DNA from: Sphingomonas sp. S-NIH.Pt15_0812
GTDB lineage: Bacteria > Pseudomonadota > Alphaproteobacteria > Sphingomonadales > Sphingomonadaceae
Reading direction: 5' to 3'
Length of the DNA: 64,000 nt
NCBI RefSeq assembly: GCF_003951315.1
Contig: NZ_QLJH01000004.1
Coordinates: forward strand, 124,001-188,000
Shown here piece by piece: positions 53,345 through 62,667 of this stretch. Below the pieces are notes generated by a model. That model made no database searches, was not told the origin of the DNA, and was given only the letters and a program-made list of their open reading frames with translations. Numbering within the stretch: the first letter of the stretch is position 1; each line of letters starts with the position of its first letter. The translations under genes and the position numbers were made by a program.

Positions 53345-54268
53345 TCAGACGATCGGCAGCCCCGCCTTGCGCAATGCCGCGACATAGGCGCGCATCCCGC
53401 GTTCGGCGCGGGCGCTGAGCGCCAGGAAGGCGCGGCGGCGATCGGCGGGGTCGGGATGCCGCTCCAGCAACCCGGCCTCGGTCAGGCGGCTGATCCAGCG
53501 GAGCGCCGTGGTCGAGGGCACCGCCGCCGCGATGCACAGGCTGGAGACGGAGACGCGGTTCTGCTCCAGCCGGGCGGCGAACAGGTCGAGCAGCATGTCC
53601 CAGGCCGGGTCCTCGAACAGGTTCTTGCCCAGGAAGGTCTCGCGCATCCGCCGCGCCCGGATGGTCTGGCGAATCACCTGGGGATCGATCTCGACGGCGA
53701 TCGGCTCGATGCTGAAGCTCTGGCGGCGATCGCCGACCTCGTCGCCATCGTCGTTGATGTCGCGGTCGCGCGTGGCCAGGCGCGTCAGCAGTTCGGCGAT
53801 GCGCGCGATCTCCGCATTCACCCGGCGCAACCGGTCGCCATCATCCTCACGCCAGCGATCGGAAAGGCCGCTCTCCAACGTCATCCGCCCCGCGACCGCG
53901 AGTTCGCCGACCCATTCGGCGAAGCTGACGTCGCAGAGCAACTGCACGCGCAGGCCGATCAGCGCGCCGGCCACGATATCGATCTGGTTGACGGCAAAGG
54001 TCGCGACGACATTCAGATCGTCGCGCTCGGCCACGTCCCGGATCGCGGGCAGCGCCGCCAGCAACCGGTCCTCGTCGATGCCCTCCGCCGCCAGCATCAG
54101 CACCGGCCGGTCGATCACTGCCGCGCCCAGATCGGTGGCGTAGGACCAGTCGACGGCATGGACCAGCCGCCCGCCGGCATAGGTGATCACCTCCTCCGCC
54201 TCGGGCCGGGCATCCGGCGTCGCGACCAACACCACGTCGAACGTGTCGCCCGCCGCTACTCCATCCAT
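53345..54268 (-). CDS. MarR-type winged-helix regulator with an N-terminal receiver-like domain
   Basis: A 307-aa protein. Residues about 210-300 form a MarR-like winged helix (VSSLCIAAAVPSTTALRWIS, then GLLERHPDPADRRRAFLALS, the typical wing). Residues about 10-125 look like a receiver-type alpha/beta domain (DVVLVATPDARPEAEEV, RPVLMLAAEGIDEDRLL, LRVQLLCDVSFAEWVG) with no clear phosphoacceptor site. It is 27 nt downstream of pntB and on the same strand, so it may belong to the transhydrogenase unit. A GTG codon one residue earlier is an alternative start. Target unknown. Confidence 0.8.
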   Translation of the reverse strand: MDGVAAGDTFDVVLVATPDARPEAEEVITYAGGRLVHAVDWSYATDLGAAVIDRPVLMLAAEGIDEDRLLAALPAIRDVAERDDLNVVATFAVNQIDIVAGALIGLRVQLLCDVSFAEWVGELAVAGRMTLESGLSDRWREDDGDRLRRVNAEIARIAELLTRLATRDRDINDDGDEVGDRRQSFSIEPIAVEIDPQVIRQTIRARRMRETFLGKNLFEDPAWDMLLDLFAARLEQNRVSVSSLCIAAAVPSTTALRWISRLTEAGLLERHPDPADRRRAFLALSARAERGMRAYVAALRKAGLPIV

Positions 54269-54295
54269 CACGCTTCGTCCCCCGATCGTCGCCCG

Positions 54296-55789
54296 TCAGC
54301 CCAGGGCTTTGACGATCTCCTCCACCATCTTCTTCGCATCGGCAAGCAGCATCATCGTATTGTCGCGGTAGAAAAGCTCGTTGTCGACACCAGCATAGCC
54401 GACACCGCCCATGGATCGCTTGATGAACAATACGTTACGCGCTTTCTCGACATCGAGGACCGGCATGCCGTAGATCGGCGAGGACTTGTCGGTCTTGGCG
54501 GCGGGATTGGTCACGTCGTTGGCGCCGATGACGAACGCAACATCCGTCTGTGCGAAATCGCCATTGATGTCTTCCAGTTCAAAGACTTCGTCATAAGGAA
54601 CATTGGCCTCGGCGAGCAGGACATTCATATGACCCGGCATTCGTCCGGCCACGGGATGGATGGCGTATTTGACGCGCACCCCCTCCGCCTTCAACCGATC
54701 GGCCATTTCGCGCAACGCATGCTGCGCCTGCGCCACCGCCATGCCGTATCCGGGCACGATCACCACCTGTTCGGCCTGGCTCATCAGGAAGGCGGCATCC
54801 TCGGCCGAACCGCGCTTCCACGGCCGGTCGACGCCCGCGCCGCCCGCCGCCTCGCCGCCGGACGCCGCGCCGAAGCCGCCCGCGATCACGCTCAGGAAGC
54901 TGCGGTTCATCGCCCGGCACATGATGTAGGAGAGGATCGCCCCCGACGCGCCGACCAGCGCGCCGGTGATGATCATCGCGCCATTGCCCAGCGTGAAGCC
55001 CATCGCCGCCGCCGCCCAGCCGGAATAGCTGTTCAGCATCGACACCACGACCGGCATGTCCGCGCCGCCGATCGGCACGATCAGCAGGAAGCCGATGGCG
55101 AAGGACAGGATGGTGATCGTCCAGAACGCCCAGGGGGCCTGATCCTGCGCGAACAGCCCGACCAGTCCGACGATCGCGACCAGGATCGCCAGGTTGATCG
55201 CATGGCGCGCGGGCAGCAGGATCGGCTTGCCGCCCATATTGCCGTTGAGCTTCAGGAAGGCGATGACGCTGCCCGAAAAGGTGATCGCGCCGATCGCGAC
55301 GCCCAGCGCCATCTCGATGCGGCTGGCGGTGTGGATCGTCGCGAAGGGCTGGCCGATCATCGGCGTGACCAGTTCGGCGATGCCGAACGCCATGGGGTTG
55401 AGATAGGCCGCGACCCCGACCAGCACCGCCGCCAGCCCGACCAGCGAGTGGAAGGCGGCGACCAGTTGCGGCATCGCCGTCATCGCGATCCGCCGGGCGG
55501 TGACGATGCCGATCGCGGCGCCCAGACCGATGGCCGCGACGATTTCGAGAATGGCGATCCCATCGACCTCGAAACGGCCCAGAGAACAGCCCTCCGTCGT
55601 GCACAGCGATACCCCCGGCACATGCGTCACCAGCGTCGTGACCACCGCGATGGTCATGCCGATCATGCCCAGCCGGTTGCCGCGCTGGCTGCTCGCCGGG
55701 CTGGACAGGCCGCGCAGCGCCAGGATGAAGCACACCCCCGCCACCAGATAGGCGAAGGCCACCCAGGGGTTGGCCGCTACCTCATGCAT
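54296..55789 (-). CDS. pntB: NAD(P) transhydrogenase subunit beta
   Basis: A 497-aa subunit with about eight to nine membrane spans (residues 1-290) and a C-terminal NADP-binding domain with VIVPGYGMAVAQAQHALREM, HPVAGRMPGHMNVLLAEANV and GANDVTNPAA. With the two alpha subunits it couples proton entry to reduction of NADP by NADH. The protein is about 30 residues longer than usual; the extra sequence (around residues 55-85, HVPGVSLCTTEGCSLGRFE) lies between the second and third spans and has two Cys. Fourth gene of a five-gene unit. Confidence 0.97.
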   Translation of the reverse strand: MHEVAANPWVAFAYLVAGVCFILALRGLSSPASSQRGNRLGMIGMTIAVVTTLVTHVPGVSLCTTEGCSLGRFEVDGIAILEIVAAIGLGAAIGIVTARRIAMTAMPQLVAAFHSLVGLAAVLVGVAAYLNPMAFGIAELVTPMIGQPFATIHTASRIEMALGVAIGAITFSGSVIAFLKLNGNMGGKPILLPARHAINLAILVAIVGLVGLFAQDQAPWAFWTITILSFAIGFLLIVPIGGADMPVVVSMLNSYSGWAAAAMGFTLGNGAMIITGALVGASGAILSYIMCRAMNRSFLSVIAGGFGAASGGEAAGGAGVDRPWKRGSAEDAAFLMSQAEQVVIVPGYGMAVAQAQHALREMADRLKAEGVRVKYAIHPVAGRMPGHMNVLLAEANVPYDEVFELEDINGDFAQTDVAFVIGANDVTNPAAKTDKSSPIYGMPVLDVEKARNVLFIKRSMGGVGYAGVDNELFYRDNTMMLLADAKKMVEEIVKALG

Positions 55790-55828
55790 TTCGCCTCTCC
55801 CCCGTCACCGGCCTGATATGGGCCCCGT

Positions 55829-56119
55829 TCACTTGGCGGGGCGCTCCTTCTTCTTGTACATGGCCAGCATCCGCTGCGTCACCGCGAAGCCGCCGAAGAT
55901 GTTGATGCTGGCCAGCACCACCGCCGCCAGTCCCAGCGCCCTGGCCATGCCCGACCCCGCCGCGGCGGCCGCGACCAGCGCGCCGACGATGATGACCGAG
56001 GAGATGGCATTGGTCACCGCCATCAGCGGCGTGTGCAGCGCCGGGGTCACCGACCAGACGACGAAATAGCCGACGAAACAGGCCAGCACGAAGATGGAGA
56101 GGATGGCGATGAAGGTCAT
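55829..56119 (-). CDS. pntAB: NAD(P) transhydrogenase subunit alpha, membrane part (PntA2)
   Basis: A 96-aa subunit with three to four hydrophobic helices (MTFIAILSIFVLACFVGYFV onward) and the family segment HTPLMAVTNAISSVIIVGAL, then IFGGFAVTQRMLAMYKKK. It corresponds to the membrane part of the E. coli alpha subunit, split off here as usual in alphaproteobacteria. I chose the ATG at 56119 because it gives the standard start. It is 133 nt after pntAA, and the gap holds a CCCCG/CGGGG hairpin. Confidence 0.96.
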   Translation of the reverse strand: MTFIAILSIFVLACFVGYFVVWSVTPALHTPLMAVTNAISSVIIVGALVAAAAAGSGMARALGLAAVVLASINIFGGFAVTQRMLAMYKKKERPAK

Positions 56120-56252
56120 TGAGGCATCTCCGTCACGCCCTGCGCGCGCATCCATGTGAACGAACCCATATCCCCCGGACATGATCCTGGCCGCCCGGAG
56201 GGACGCCGAAGTCCATCATCCCCGTCCGGGGAAGGAATGGCGTCGCGACGCA

Positions 56253-57386
56253 TCATCCCCGCAGCCGTTCCGACACCACCGCCCCGCCGCGGGTCAGGCG
56301 GATCGCCTCGGCGATCGGGTCGCCATCGGGCAGGACGGGACGGCCGGCCTCCTTGTCCCAGAAGGCGCTGACGAAATTGAACAGGTTGCGCGCGAACAGC
56401 GCCGAGGCGTCCGCCGCCAGCCGGGCGGGCATGTTGCGATGGCCGATGATCGTCACGCCGCCCCGGCGCACGATCGCGCCCGGCACCGCGCCCTCGACAT
56501 TGCCACCCTGCTCCACCGCCAGGTCGACCACCACGCTGCCCGGCCGCATCGTCGCCAGTTGCGCCGCGCTGATCAGGCGCGGCGCGGGCCGGCCGGGGAT
56601 CAGCGCGGTGGTGATGACGATGTCCTGCCGGGCGATATGGCCGGAGACGAGCGCCGCCTGCGCCACCTGATATTCGGCGCTGGTCTCGCCGGCATAGCCG
56701 CCCTGCCCCTCGCCCTCGATGCCGGCGACCTGCTCGACGAAGATCGGCCTGGCGCCCAGCGACTGGATCTGCTCGCGCGTGGCGGAGCGGACATCGGTGG
56801 CGGAGACCTGCGCGCCCAGCCGGCGCGCGGTGGCGATCGCCTGCAACCCGGCGACGCCGACGCCCATCACGAAGACACGCGCGGCGGCGATGGTGCCGGC
56901 GGCGGTCATCATCATCGGCAGGGCGCGGCCATATTCCGACGCGGCGTCCAGCACCGCCTTGTAGCCGGCCAGATTGGATTGCGAGGACAGGATGTCCATC
57001 GACTGGGCGCGGGTGATTCGCGGCATCCACTCCATCGCCAGCGCCTCCAGCCCCAGCGCGGCATAGCCCTCCGCCCGCGCGCGACCGTCCGCGCCCAGCG
57101 GGTCGAGCGCGGCGACCAGCCAGGCGCCGGGCGCGGTGCCGCCGAGCCCGGCGGGATCGGGGCCGCGCACGCCCAGCACCAGTTCCGCGCCCGCCAGCAC
57201 GCCGGCCCGGTCCGCGACCGACGCGCCGGCGGCGGTATAATCCTCATCGATACAGCCGGCGGCGGTCCCGGCCCCGCGTTCGACGCCGACCTGAGCGCCC
57301 AGGCCCAGGAGCTTGCGGACGGTTTCCGGCGTGGCGGCGACGCGGGTTTCGCCCTCCGCCGTTTCGTGGAGGACGGCGATCTTCAT
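56253..57386 (-). CDS. pntAA: NAD(P) transhydrogenase subunit alpha, soluble part (PntA1)
   Basis: A 377-aa NAD-binding subunit resembling alanine dehydrogenase. MKIAVLHETAEGETRVAATP is the classic start. The segment MPRITRAQSMDILSSQSNLA and the Rossmann motif GVGVAGLQAIATARRLGAQV follow, then SVVVDLAVEQGGN. It supplies hydride to the NADP domain of PntB. It lies 4 nt downstream of a small oxidase-subunit-IV-like gene. Confidence 0.97.
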   Translation of the reverse strand: MKIAVLHETAEGETRVAATPETVRKLLGLGAQVGVERGAGTAAGCIDEDYTAAGASVADRAGVLAGAELVLGVRGPDPAGLGGTAPGAWLVAALDPLGADGRARAEGYAALGLEALAMEWMPRITRAQSMDILSSQSNLAGYKAVLDAASEYGRALPMMMTAAGTIAAARVFVMGVGVAGLQAIATARRLGAQVSATDVRSATREQIQSLGARPIFVEQVAGIEGEGQGGYAGETSAEYQVAQAALVSGHIARQDIVITTALIPGRPAPRLISAAQLATMRPGSVVVDLAVEQGGNVEGAVPGAIVRRGGVTIIGHRNMPARLAADASALFARNLFNFVSAFWDKEAGRPVLPDGDPIAEAIRLTRGGAVVSERLRG

Positions 57387-57390
57387 GGCG

Positions 57391-57561
57391 TCAGGCGATC
57401 AGCCAGATGACGCAGGCGACGATGGCCGCCACCGCGACCGCGCCCCATTTCAACATCCCGATCATCCGGGCATAGTCGGTCACATGCGCACCGAGATCGC
57501 CTCCGGCCACCTTGTGGCCAGCACCCCCGCCCGCACCATGGTCCGCGTCGCTTCCCGCCAT
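57391..57561 (-). CDS. aa3-type cytochrome c oxidase subunit IV-like small membrane protein
   Basis: A 56-aa protein with a soluble Gly/His-rich N-terminus (MAGSDADHGAGGGAGHK) and one C-terminal membrane helix (YARMIGMLKWGAVAVAAIVA), the layout of bacterial aa3-oxidase subunit IV (PF07835-like). It precedes pntAA by 4 nt, so it is cotranscribed with a transhydrogenase rather than with an oxidase. I prefer the ATG at 57561 over an in-frame start 20 codons upstream. Whether it works with an oxidase or with Pnt is open. Confidence 0.78.
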   Translation of the reverse strand: MAGSDADHGAGGGAGHKVAGGDLGAHVTDYARMIGMLKWGAVAVAAIVACVIWLIA

Positions 57562-57693
57562 GTGACCCTCTGCCCTGTCTGTTCTGCGCCCGAGCCTAGA
57601 CTCGCGAGCCGAATCGCTCAAGCCTGTTCCCCCCTTTCCAGGATAGGGTGAAGCGGATCATTAACCTTGATCTAGCCAGAACGGACATGTTCC

Positions 57694-57710
57694 CCTAAGG
57701 CGGCCTTAGG
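57694..57710. promoter_or_regulatory. palindrome CCTAAGGC-G-GCCTTAGG
   Basis: Perfect 8-bp arms around a single G in the 245-nt gap between the divergent pnt and NtrC-type units, about 133 nt before one start and 97 nt before the other. Suits a dimeric operator; the regulator is unknown. Confidence 0.4.
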
Positions 57711-57742
57711 CTCCGGGGGGCGCCGACGGCGCAGGTGCGCGA

Positions 57743-57759
57743 TTAAGGCTGCCTTTACC
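57743..57759 (+). promoter_or_regulatory. CtrA-like box TTAA-N7-TTTACC, copy 3
   Basis: TTAAggctgccTTTACC, 48 nt upstream of the NtrC-type regulator's ATG. It is identical in its fixed positions to the box before the flagellar activator (20885-20901). Confidence 0.5.
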
Positions 57760-57806
57760 TGATGCGGCCTACACCCCGTACCGAACCGGGACGAGGTAGG
57801 GCGAGA

Positions 57807-59216
57807 ATGACGCGTAACGGACAGCGGCTGCTTCTACTGATCGACGACGAACCCGCGCAGCGGCGACTCGTCGCGGCGCTGGCGGCGCGGGCGGGCTGGC
57901 GCGCCTTGTTCGCCGCCGATGCCGATATGGCGATGGCGATGCTCGGCACGCCGGAGGGGGGCCAGCTCGATGCGATCCTCCTCGACCATTGGGCGGGCGA
58001 ACAGGATGCCAATGCGCTGATCGCCGAGTTGCGCGAACGCCGCCCGACGCTGCCGATCCTGATGCTGACCGCCAATGGCTCGGTCGCCCAGGCGGTGGCG
58101 GCGATGCGCGCGGGCGCGACCGATTTCCTGGTCAAGCCGCTGGCCCCCGAACGCCTGCTCGCCGCGCTGGAGGCGGCGGTGGCGGGCAGCGCGGCGGGCG
58201 AGCTGCGCCCGCTGACCGAGAAGATCCCGGCCTTGCTGGCGTTCGACGAGATCGTCGGCTCCGCCCCCGATTTCCGCGCCGCGCTGGCGATCGCGGCCAA
58301 GGCGGCGCGTGCCCGCGTGCCCGTGCTGCTGGAGGGCGAAAGCGGCGTCGGCAAGGAAGTGGTGGCGGAAGCGATCCATGCCGCATCCCCGCGCGCGCGC
58401 AAGCCGATGGTCGCGGTCAATTGCGGCGCGATCCCCGCCAATCTGGTCGAGTCGGAACTGTTCGGCCATGAGAAGGGCGCGTTCACCGGCGCGTTCGAGC
58501 GCAAGATCGGCCGCTTCCAGGAAGCGGACGGCGGGACGCTGTTCCTGGACGAGGTCGGCGACATGCCGCTCGACGCGCAGGTCAAGCTGCTGCGCGTGTT
58601 GCAGGAGGGCGAGATCCACCCGCTGGGCGCGCGCCATGCCCGCACCGTCGACGTGCGCGTGATCGCCGCGACCAACCGCCGCCTGGCCGAGGAGGTCGAG
58701 GCGGGCCGGTTCCGCGAGGATCTCTATTACCGGCTGAACGTGGTGCAGGTCGCCATTCCGCCCTTGCGCGACCGGTTGAGCGACGTGCCGGCGCTGGCCC
58801 GCCATCTGCTCGCCCGCATCGCGCGTCAGCCCGGCCTGCGCCCGCTGGGCATCACCGACGACGCGCTGCACCTGCTGTGCGCCTATGACTGGCCGGGCAA
58901 TGTCCGCCAGTTGCAGAACGCGCTCTTCCGCGCGGCGGTGCTATGCGAGGGCGATGCGCTGACCGCCGCCGACTTCCCGCAGATCGCGATGATGGGCGGC
59001 CGTCGCAGCGCTTCGGCGGTCGAGGGCGGCGGCGTGCAGCTCTTCCGCCCGGACGGGCATATGCGGCTGCTGGAGGATATCGAGGCGGACGTGATCCGCC
59101 TCGCGATCGGCCATTATCGCGGTCGCATGACCGAGGTGGCGCGCCGGCTCGGCATCGGTCGCTCGACCCTGTATCGCAAGCTCGCCGAACTGGGGATCGA
59201 GAGCAACGCCGCCTGA
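57807..59216 (+). CDS. NtrC-family sigma-54 response regulator
   Basis: A 469-aa protein with a receiver (acidic DDE at 13-15, phosphoacceptor Asp60, Lys110), an AAA+ domain with Walker A GESGVGKE (177-184), GAFTGA (224-229) and Walker B GGTLFLDEVGDM, and a C-terminal Fis-type HTH (RMTEVARRLGIGRSTLYRKL). It activates sigma-54 promoters once phosphorylated. No partner kinase is next to it. A CtrA-like box identical to the one before the flagellar activator hints at a developmental or motility role, by inference. The ATG at 57807 was chosen over an in-frame start 15 codons upstream because it puts LLLLIDDE at the right distance. Confidence 0.93.
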   Translation: MTRNGQRLLLLIDDEPAQRRLVAALAARAGWRALFAADADMAMAMLGTPEGGQLDAILLDHWAGEQDANALIAELRERRPTLPILMLTANGSVAQAVAAMRAGATDFLVKPLAPERLLAALEAAVAGSAAGELRPLTEKIPALLAFDEIVGSAPDFRAALAIAAKAARARVPVLLEGESGVGKEVVAEAIHAASPRARKPMVAVNCGAIPANLVESELFGHEKGAFTGAFERKIGRFQEADGGTLFLDEVGDMPLDAQVKLLRVLQEGEIHPLGARHARTVDVRVIAATNRRLAEEVEAGRFREDLYYRLNVVQVAIPPLRDRLSDVPALARHLLARIARQPGLRPLGITDDALHLLCAYDWPGNVRQLQNALFRAAVLCEGDALTAADFPQIAMMGGRRSASAVEGGGVQLFRPDGHMRLLEDIEADVIRLAIGHYRGRMTEVARRLGIGRSTLYRKLAELGIESNAA

Positions 59217-59273
59217 TCCCCATCCGTAGGGGACACAGGCGACAAAGCCGGCGCACCGGCCTAAATCCAGACG

Positions 59274-61088
59274 ATGTGTTCCGGTGTTCGTCCAGACCCC
59301 GCGCCCGATCGACGGGTCGATGCGCCGCTGACCGCGCCCTTCGTCCTGCTCGACGATGCGCAGGCCCCCGCGCGCACCCGCCTGTATCGCCGGCCGGTGG
59401 CGGTGATCGAAACCCATGACCTGGCGGCGGTGCCGGCGGCGCTCGACCGGCTGCGCGCGGGGCTGGCGGACGGCTTCGATGCGGCGGGCTATCTATCCTA
59501 TGAAGCGGGTCACGCCTTCGAGCCGAAACTGGGCCCTCCCCCCGCGATCGACGCGCCGCTCCTGTGGTTCGGGCTGTTCCGGGGATGGGAGACGGTCGAC
59601 GCCGCCACGCTGCTGCCCGATCCGGCGGGCGGCTGGATCGGCGCGCCGGAGCCCGATGTCCCGCAGGCGCGCTATGAGGGGCAGGTGCGCGAGGTGCTGG
59701 AGCTGATCGCGGCGGGCGATCTCTACCAGGCCAATCTCAGCTTCCGCGCCACCGCCCGCATCGCGGGCGATCCGCTGTCCATCTATGCCGCCCTGCGCGC
59801 GCGGGCAGGGGCCGGCTGGGGGGCGTTGATCGACACCGGGCGCGACCGACTGCTCAGCCTGTCGCCCGAATTGTTCGTCGCGATCCGGGGCGACCGGCTG
59901 ACCTGCCGGCCGATGAAGGGCACCGCCCGCCGGGGTACGACCGAGACGGCGGATCGAGCGCTCGCCGCCGCGCTTCGCCGCGACGCCAAGCAGCGCGCCG
60001 AAAACCTGATGATCGTCGACCTGATGCGCAACGACCTGTCGCGCGTGGCGGTGCCCGGATCGGTCGCGGTGCCCGACCTGTTCGCGGTGGAGACCTATCC
60101 GACCGTCCACCAGATGACCTCCACCGTCACCGCGCGACTCGCCCCCGGCCGCGATGCGGTCGACGTGCTGGCGGCGGGCTTTCCCTGCGGATCGATCACC
60201 GGCGCGCCGAAATTGCGCGCGATGCAGGCGATCGCCGCGATCGAGGCGCGGCCGCGCGGCCTCTATACCGGGTCGATCGGCCATGTCGATTCGACCGGCG
60301 ATGCCGCCTTCAACGTGGCGATCCGCACCCTGACGATCCGGGGCGGCGACCGCGTGGCCAGCCTGTCGCTGGGGGCCGGAATCGTCGCCGATTCCGTTCC
60401 GGAAAATGAATGGAATGAATGCCTTGCCAAGGCCGCCTTCGTGGGCGACGGACAAAGGGTGTTCGACCTGATCGAAACCATGGCCTTCGACCCCGAAGCG
60501 GGGATCGCACTGCTCGACCGCCATCTAGCGCGGATGAAGGCGAGCGCGGCCGCGCTGGGCTTCGATTTCCACCGGCATGGCGCGCGCAACGAGTTGCAGG
60601 CCGCGACCTTCCGCCTGCGCCAGGCGCGCCGCGTGCGGCTGATGCTGTCGCCGAGCGGCGCGGTGGCGGTGGAGACCATGCCGATGCCGCCCGCGCCCAC
60701 CGCGCCGCTTTCCGTCGCCATCGTGCCGCTGCCGGTCGCGCCCGACGATCTGCGCCTGTGCCACAAGACCAGCGACCGCGGCTTCTACGATCGCGCCCGT
60801 GCGGCGGCGGGGACGGACGAGGTGCTGTTCGAACGGCCCGACGGATCGGTGACGGAGGGCAGCTTCACCAACCTCTTCGTGCCGCGGGACGGCGGGCTGC
60901 TGACGCCGCCGGCCGGCGGCCTGTTGCCGGGCGTGCTGCGCGAGGAGCTGCTGGCGCGGGGCGAGGCGCGGGAAGCGGTGCTGACCCGCGCCGACCTGCC
61001 GCCCCAGATCCTGCTCGGCAATGCGCTTCGGGGTTTGATGCCGGCACGGTTCGTTGCGGTTGCGAAATCCCCCGCCCTGCCGCTATAG
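59274..61088 (+). CDS. pabB: aminodeoxychorismate synthase component I fused to aminodeoxychorismate lyase
   Basis: A 604-aa bifunctional protein for p-aminobenzoate (folate) synthesis. Residues about 120-375 are the chorismate-binding PabB domain (LIAAGDLYQANLSFR, RPMKGTARRG, AENLMIVDLMRNDLSR, GFPCGSITGAPK). Residues about 385-600 are a PabC-like PLP lyase of fold type IV (RHLARMKASAAALGF, the Lys in LCHKTSDRGFYD, VTEGSFTNLF). Fusions of this order are common in alphaproteobacteria. PabA is not here. The start is uncertain within the first 20 residues; recognisable sequence begins around PFVLLDDAQA. Confidence 0.94.
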   Translation: MCSGVRPDPAPDRRVDAPLTAPFVLLDDAQAPARTRLYRRPVAVIETHDLAAVPAALDRLRAGLADGFDAAGYLSYEAGHAFEPKLGPPPAIDAPLLWFGLFRGWETVDAATLLPDPAGGWIGAPEPDVPQARYEGQVREVLELIAAGDLYQANLSFRATARIAGDPLSIYAALRARAGAGWGALIDTGRDRLLSLSPELFVAIRGDRLTCRPMKGTARRGTTETADRALAAALRRDAKQRAENLMIVDLMRNDLSRVAVPGSVAVPDLFAVETYPTVHQMTSTVTARLAPGRDAVDVLAAGFPCGSITGAPKLRAMQAIAAIEARPRGLYTGSIGHVDSTGDAAFNVAIRTLTIRGGDRVASLSLGAGIVADSVPENEWNECLAKAAFVGDGQRVFDLIETMAFDPEAGIALLDRHLARMKASAAALGFDFHRHGARNELQAATFRLRQARRVRLMLSPSGAVAVETMPMPPAPTAPLSVAIVPLPVAPDDLRLCHKTSDRGFYDRARAAAGTDEVLFERPDGSVTEGSFTNLFVPRDGGLLTPPAGGLLPGVLREELLARGEAREAVLTRADLPPQILLGNALRGLMPARFVAVAKSPALPL

Positions 61089-61108
61089 CGCCGCCGCCCT
61101 CTCATTAA

Positions 61109-62320
<1,212 letters not shown>

Positions 62321-62326
62321 CCTCGT

Positions 62327-62348
62327 ACGGGCGGCCCGGACCGCCCGT
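62327..62348 (+). terminator. terminator-like hairpin after the aspartate aminotransferase
   Basis: ACGGGCGG (62327-62334), 6-nt loop, CCGCCCGT (62341-62348), then TCCCTCCTTCC. A strong 8-bp stem 6 nt after the stop with a pyrimidine-rich tail rather than a pure T-run. Confidence 0.65.
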
Positions 62349-62367
62349 TCCCTCCTTCCAAGGCTAA

Positions 62368-62407
62368 TGCAGGATGAACGGGCCGCCCACGGCGCGTTCA
62401 TCCTGCA
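62368..62407. other. long stem-loop, 13-bp perfect arms, upstream of the 50-aa gene
   Basis: TGCAGGATGAACG (62368-62380) and CGTTCATCCTGCA (62395-62407) with a 14-nt spacer that itself contains GCCG/CGGC. It lies just beyond the previous terminator, in the presumed leader of the small-protein/msrA unit. There is no T-run. It could be an RNA regulatory element or a REP-like remnant. Confidence 0.55.
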
Positions 62408-62475
62408 ACGCTATGTTTCCCGTCATCGTCTTGTCGTGTCAGGGCTGCGGCCCGATATGGCGGATGTTCCCTTCG

Positions 62476-62492
62476 CCACCGGGACCCGGTGG
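62476..62492. promoter_or_regulatory. palindrome CCACCGGG-A-CCCGGTGG
   Basis: Perfect 8-bp arms with one central base, ending 21 nt before the ATG of the 50-aa gene. Position suits an operator or a leader hairpin. Confidence 0.4.
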
Positions 62493-62513
62493 TTCCCTGC
62501 AAGGCAAGGTTTT

Positions 62514-62666
62514 ATGTTGAAGTCGTTCAAATCCAGCTTCGTATGGCAGTTCGCCGGTGGCTTCGTGCTCGGTGCGATCGGTCTGTTCGCGCTGCATCCG
62601 AGCGACACGCCCTCCGCCTTCCCGGCCCCCGCCCCCGCCCCCGCCCATGTCGCGGAGACGCGCTGA
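62514..62666 (+). CDS. 50-aa single-span membrane protein upstream of msrA
   Basis: MLKSFKSSFVWQFAGGFVLG opens the protein; a membrane helix (about residues 9-27) is followed by a Pro/Ala-rich tail (PAPAPAPAHVAETR). AAGG precedes the ATG by about 9 nt. Composition is coding-like, and the stop is one base before the msrA GTG. Function unknown; cotranscription with an exported MsrA suggests an envelope location near it. The tail would be outside or inside depending on orientation, which I cannot tell. Confidence 0.72.
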   Translation: MLKSFKSSFVWQFAGGFVLGAIGLFALHPSDTPSAFPAPAPAPAHVAETR

Positions 62667-62667
62667 G

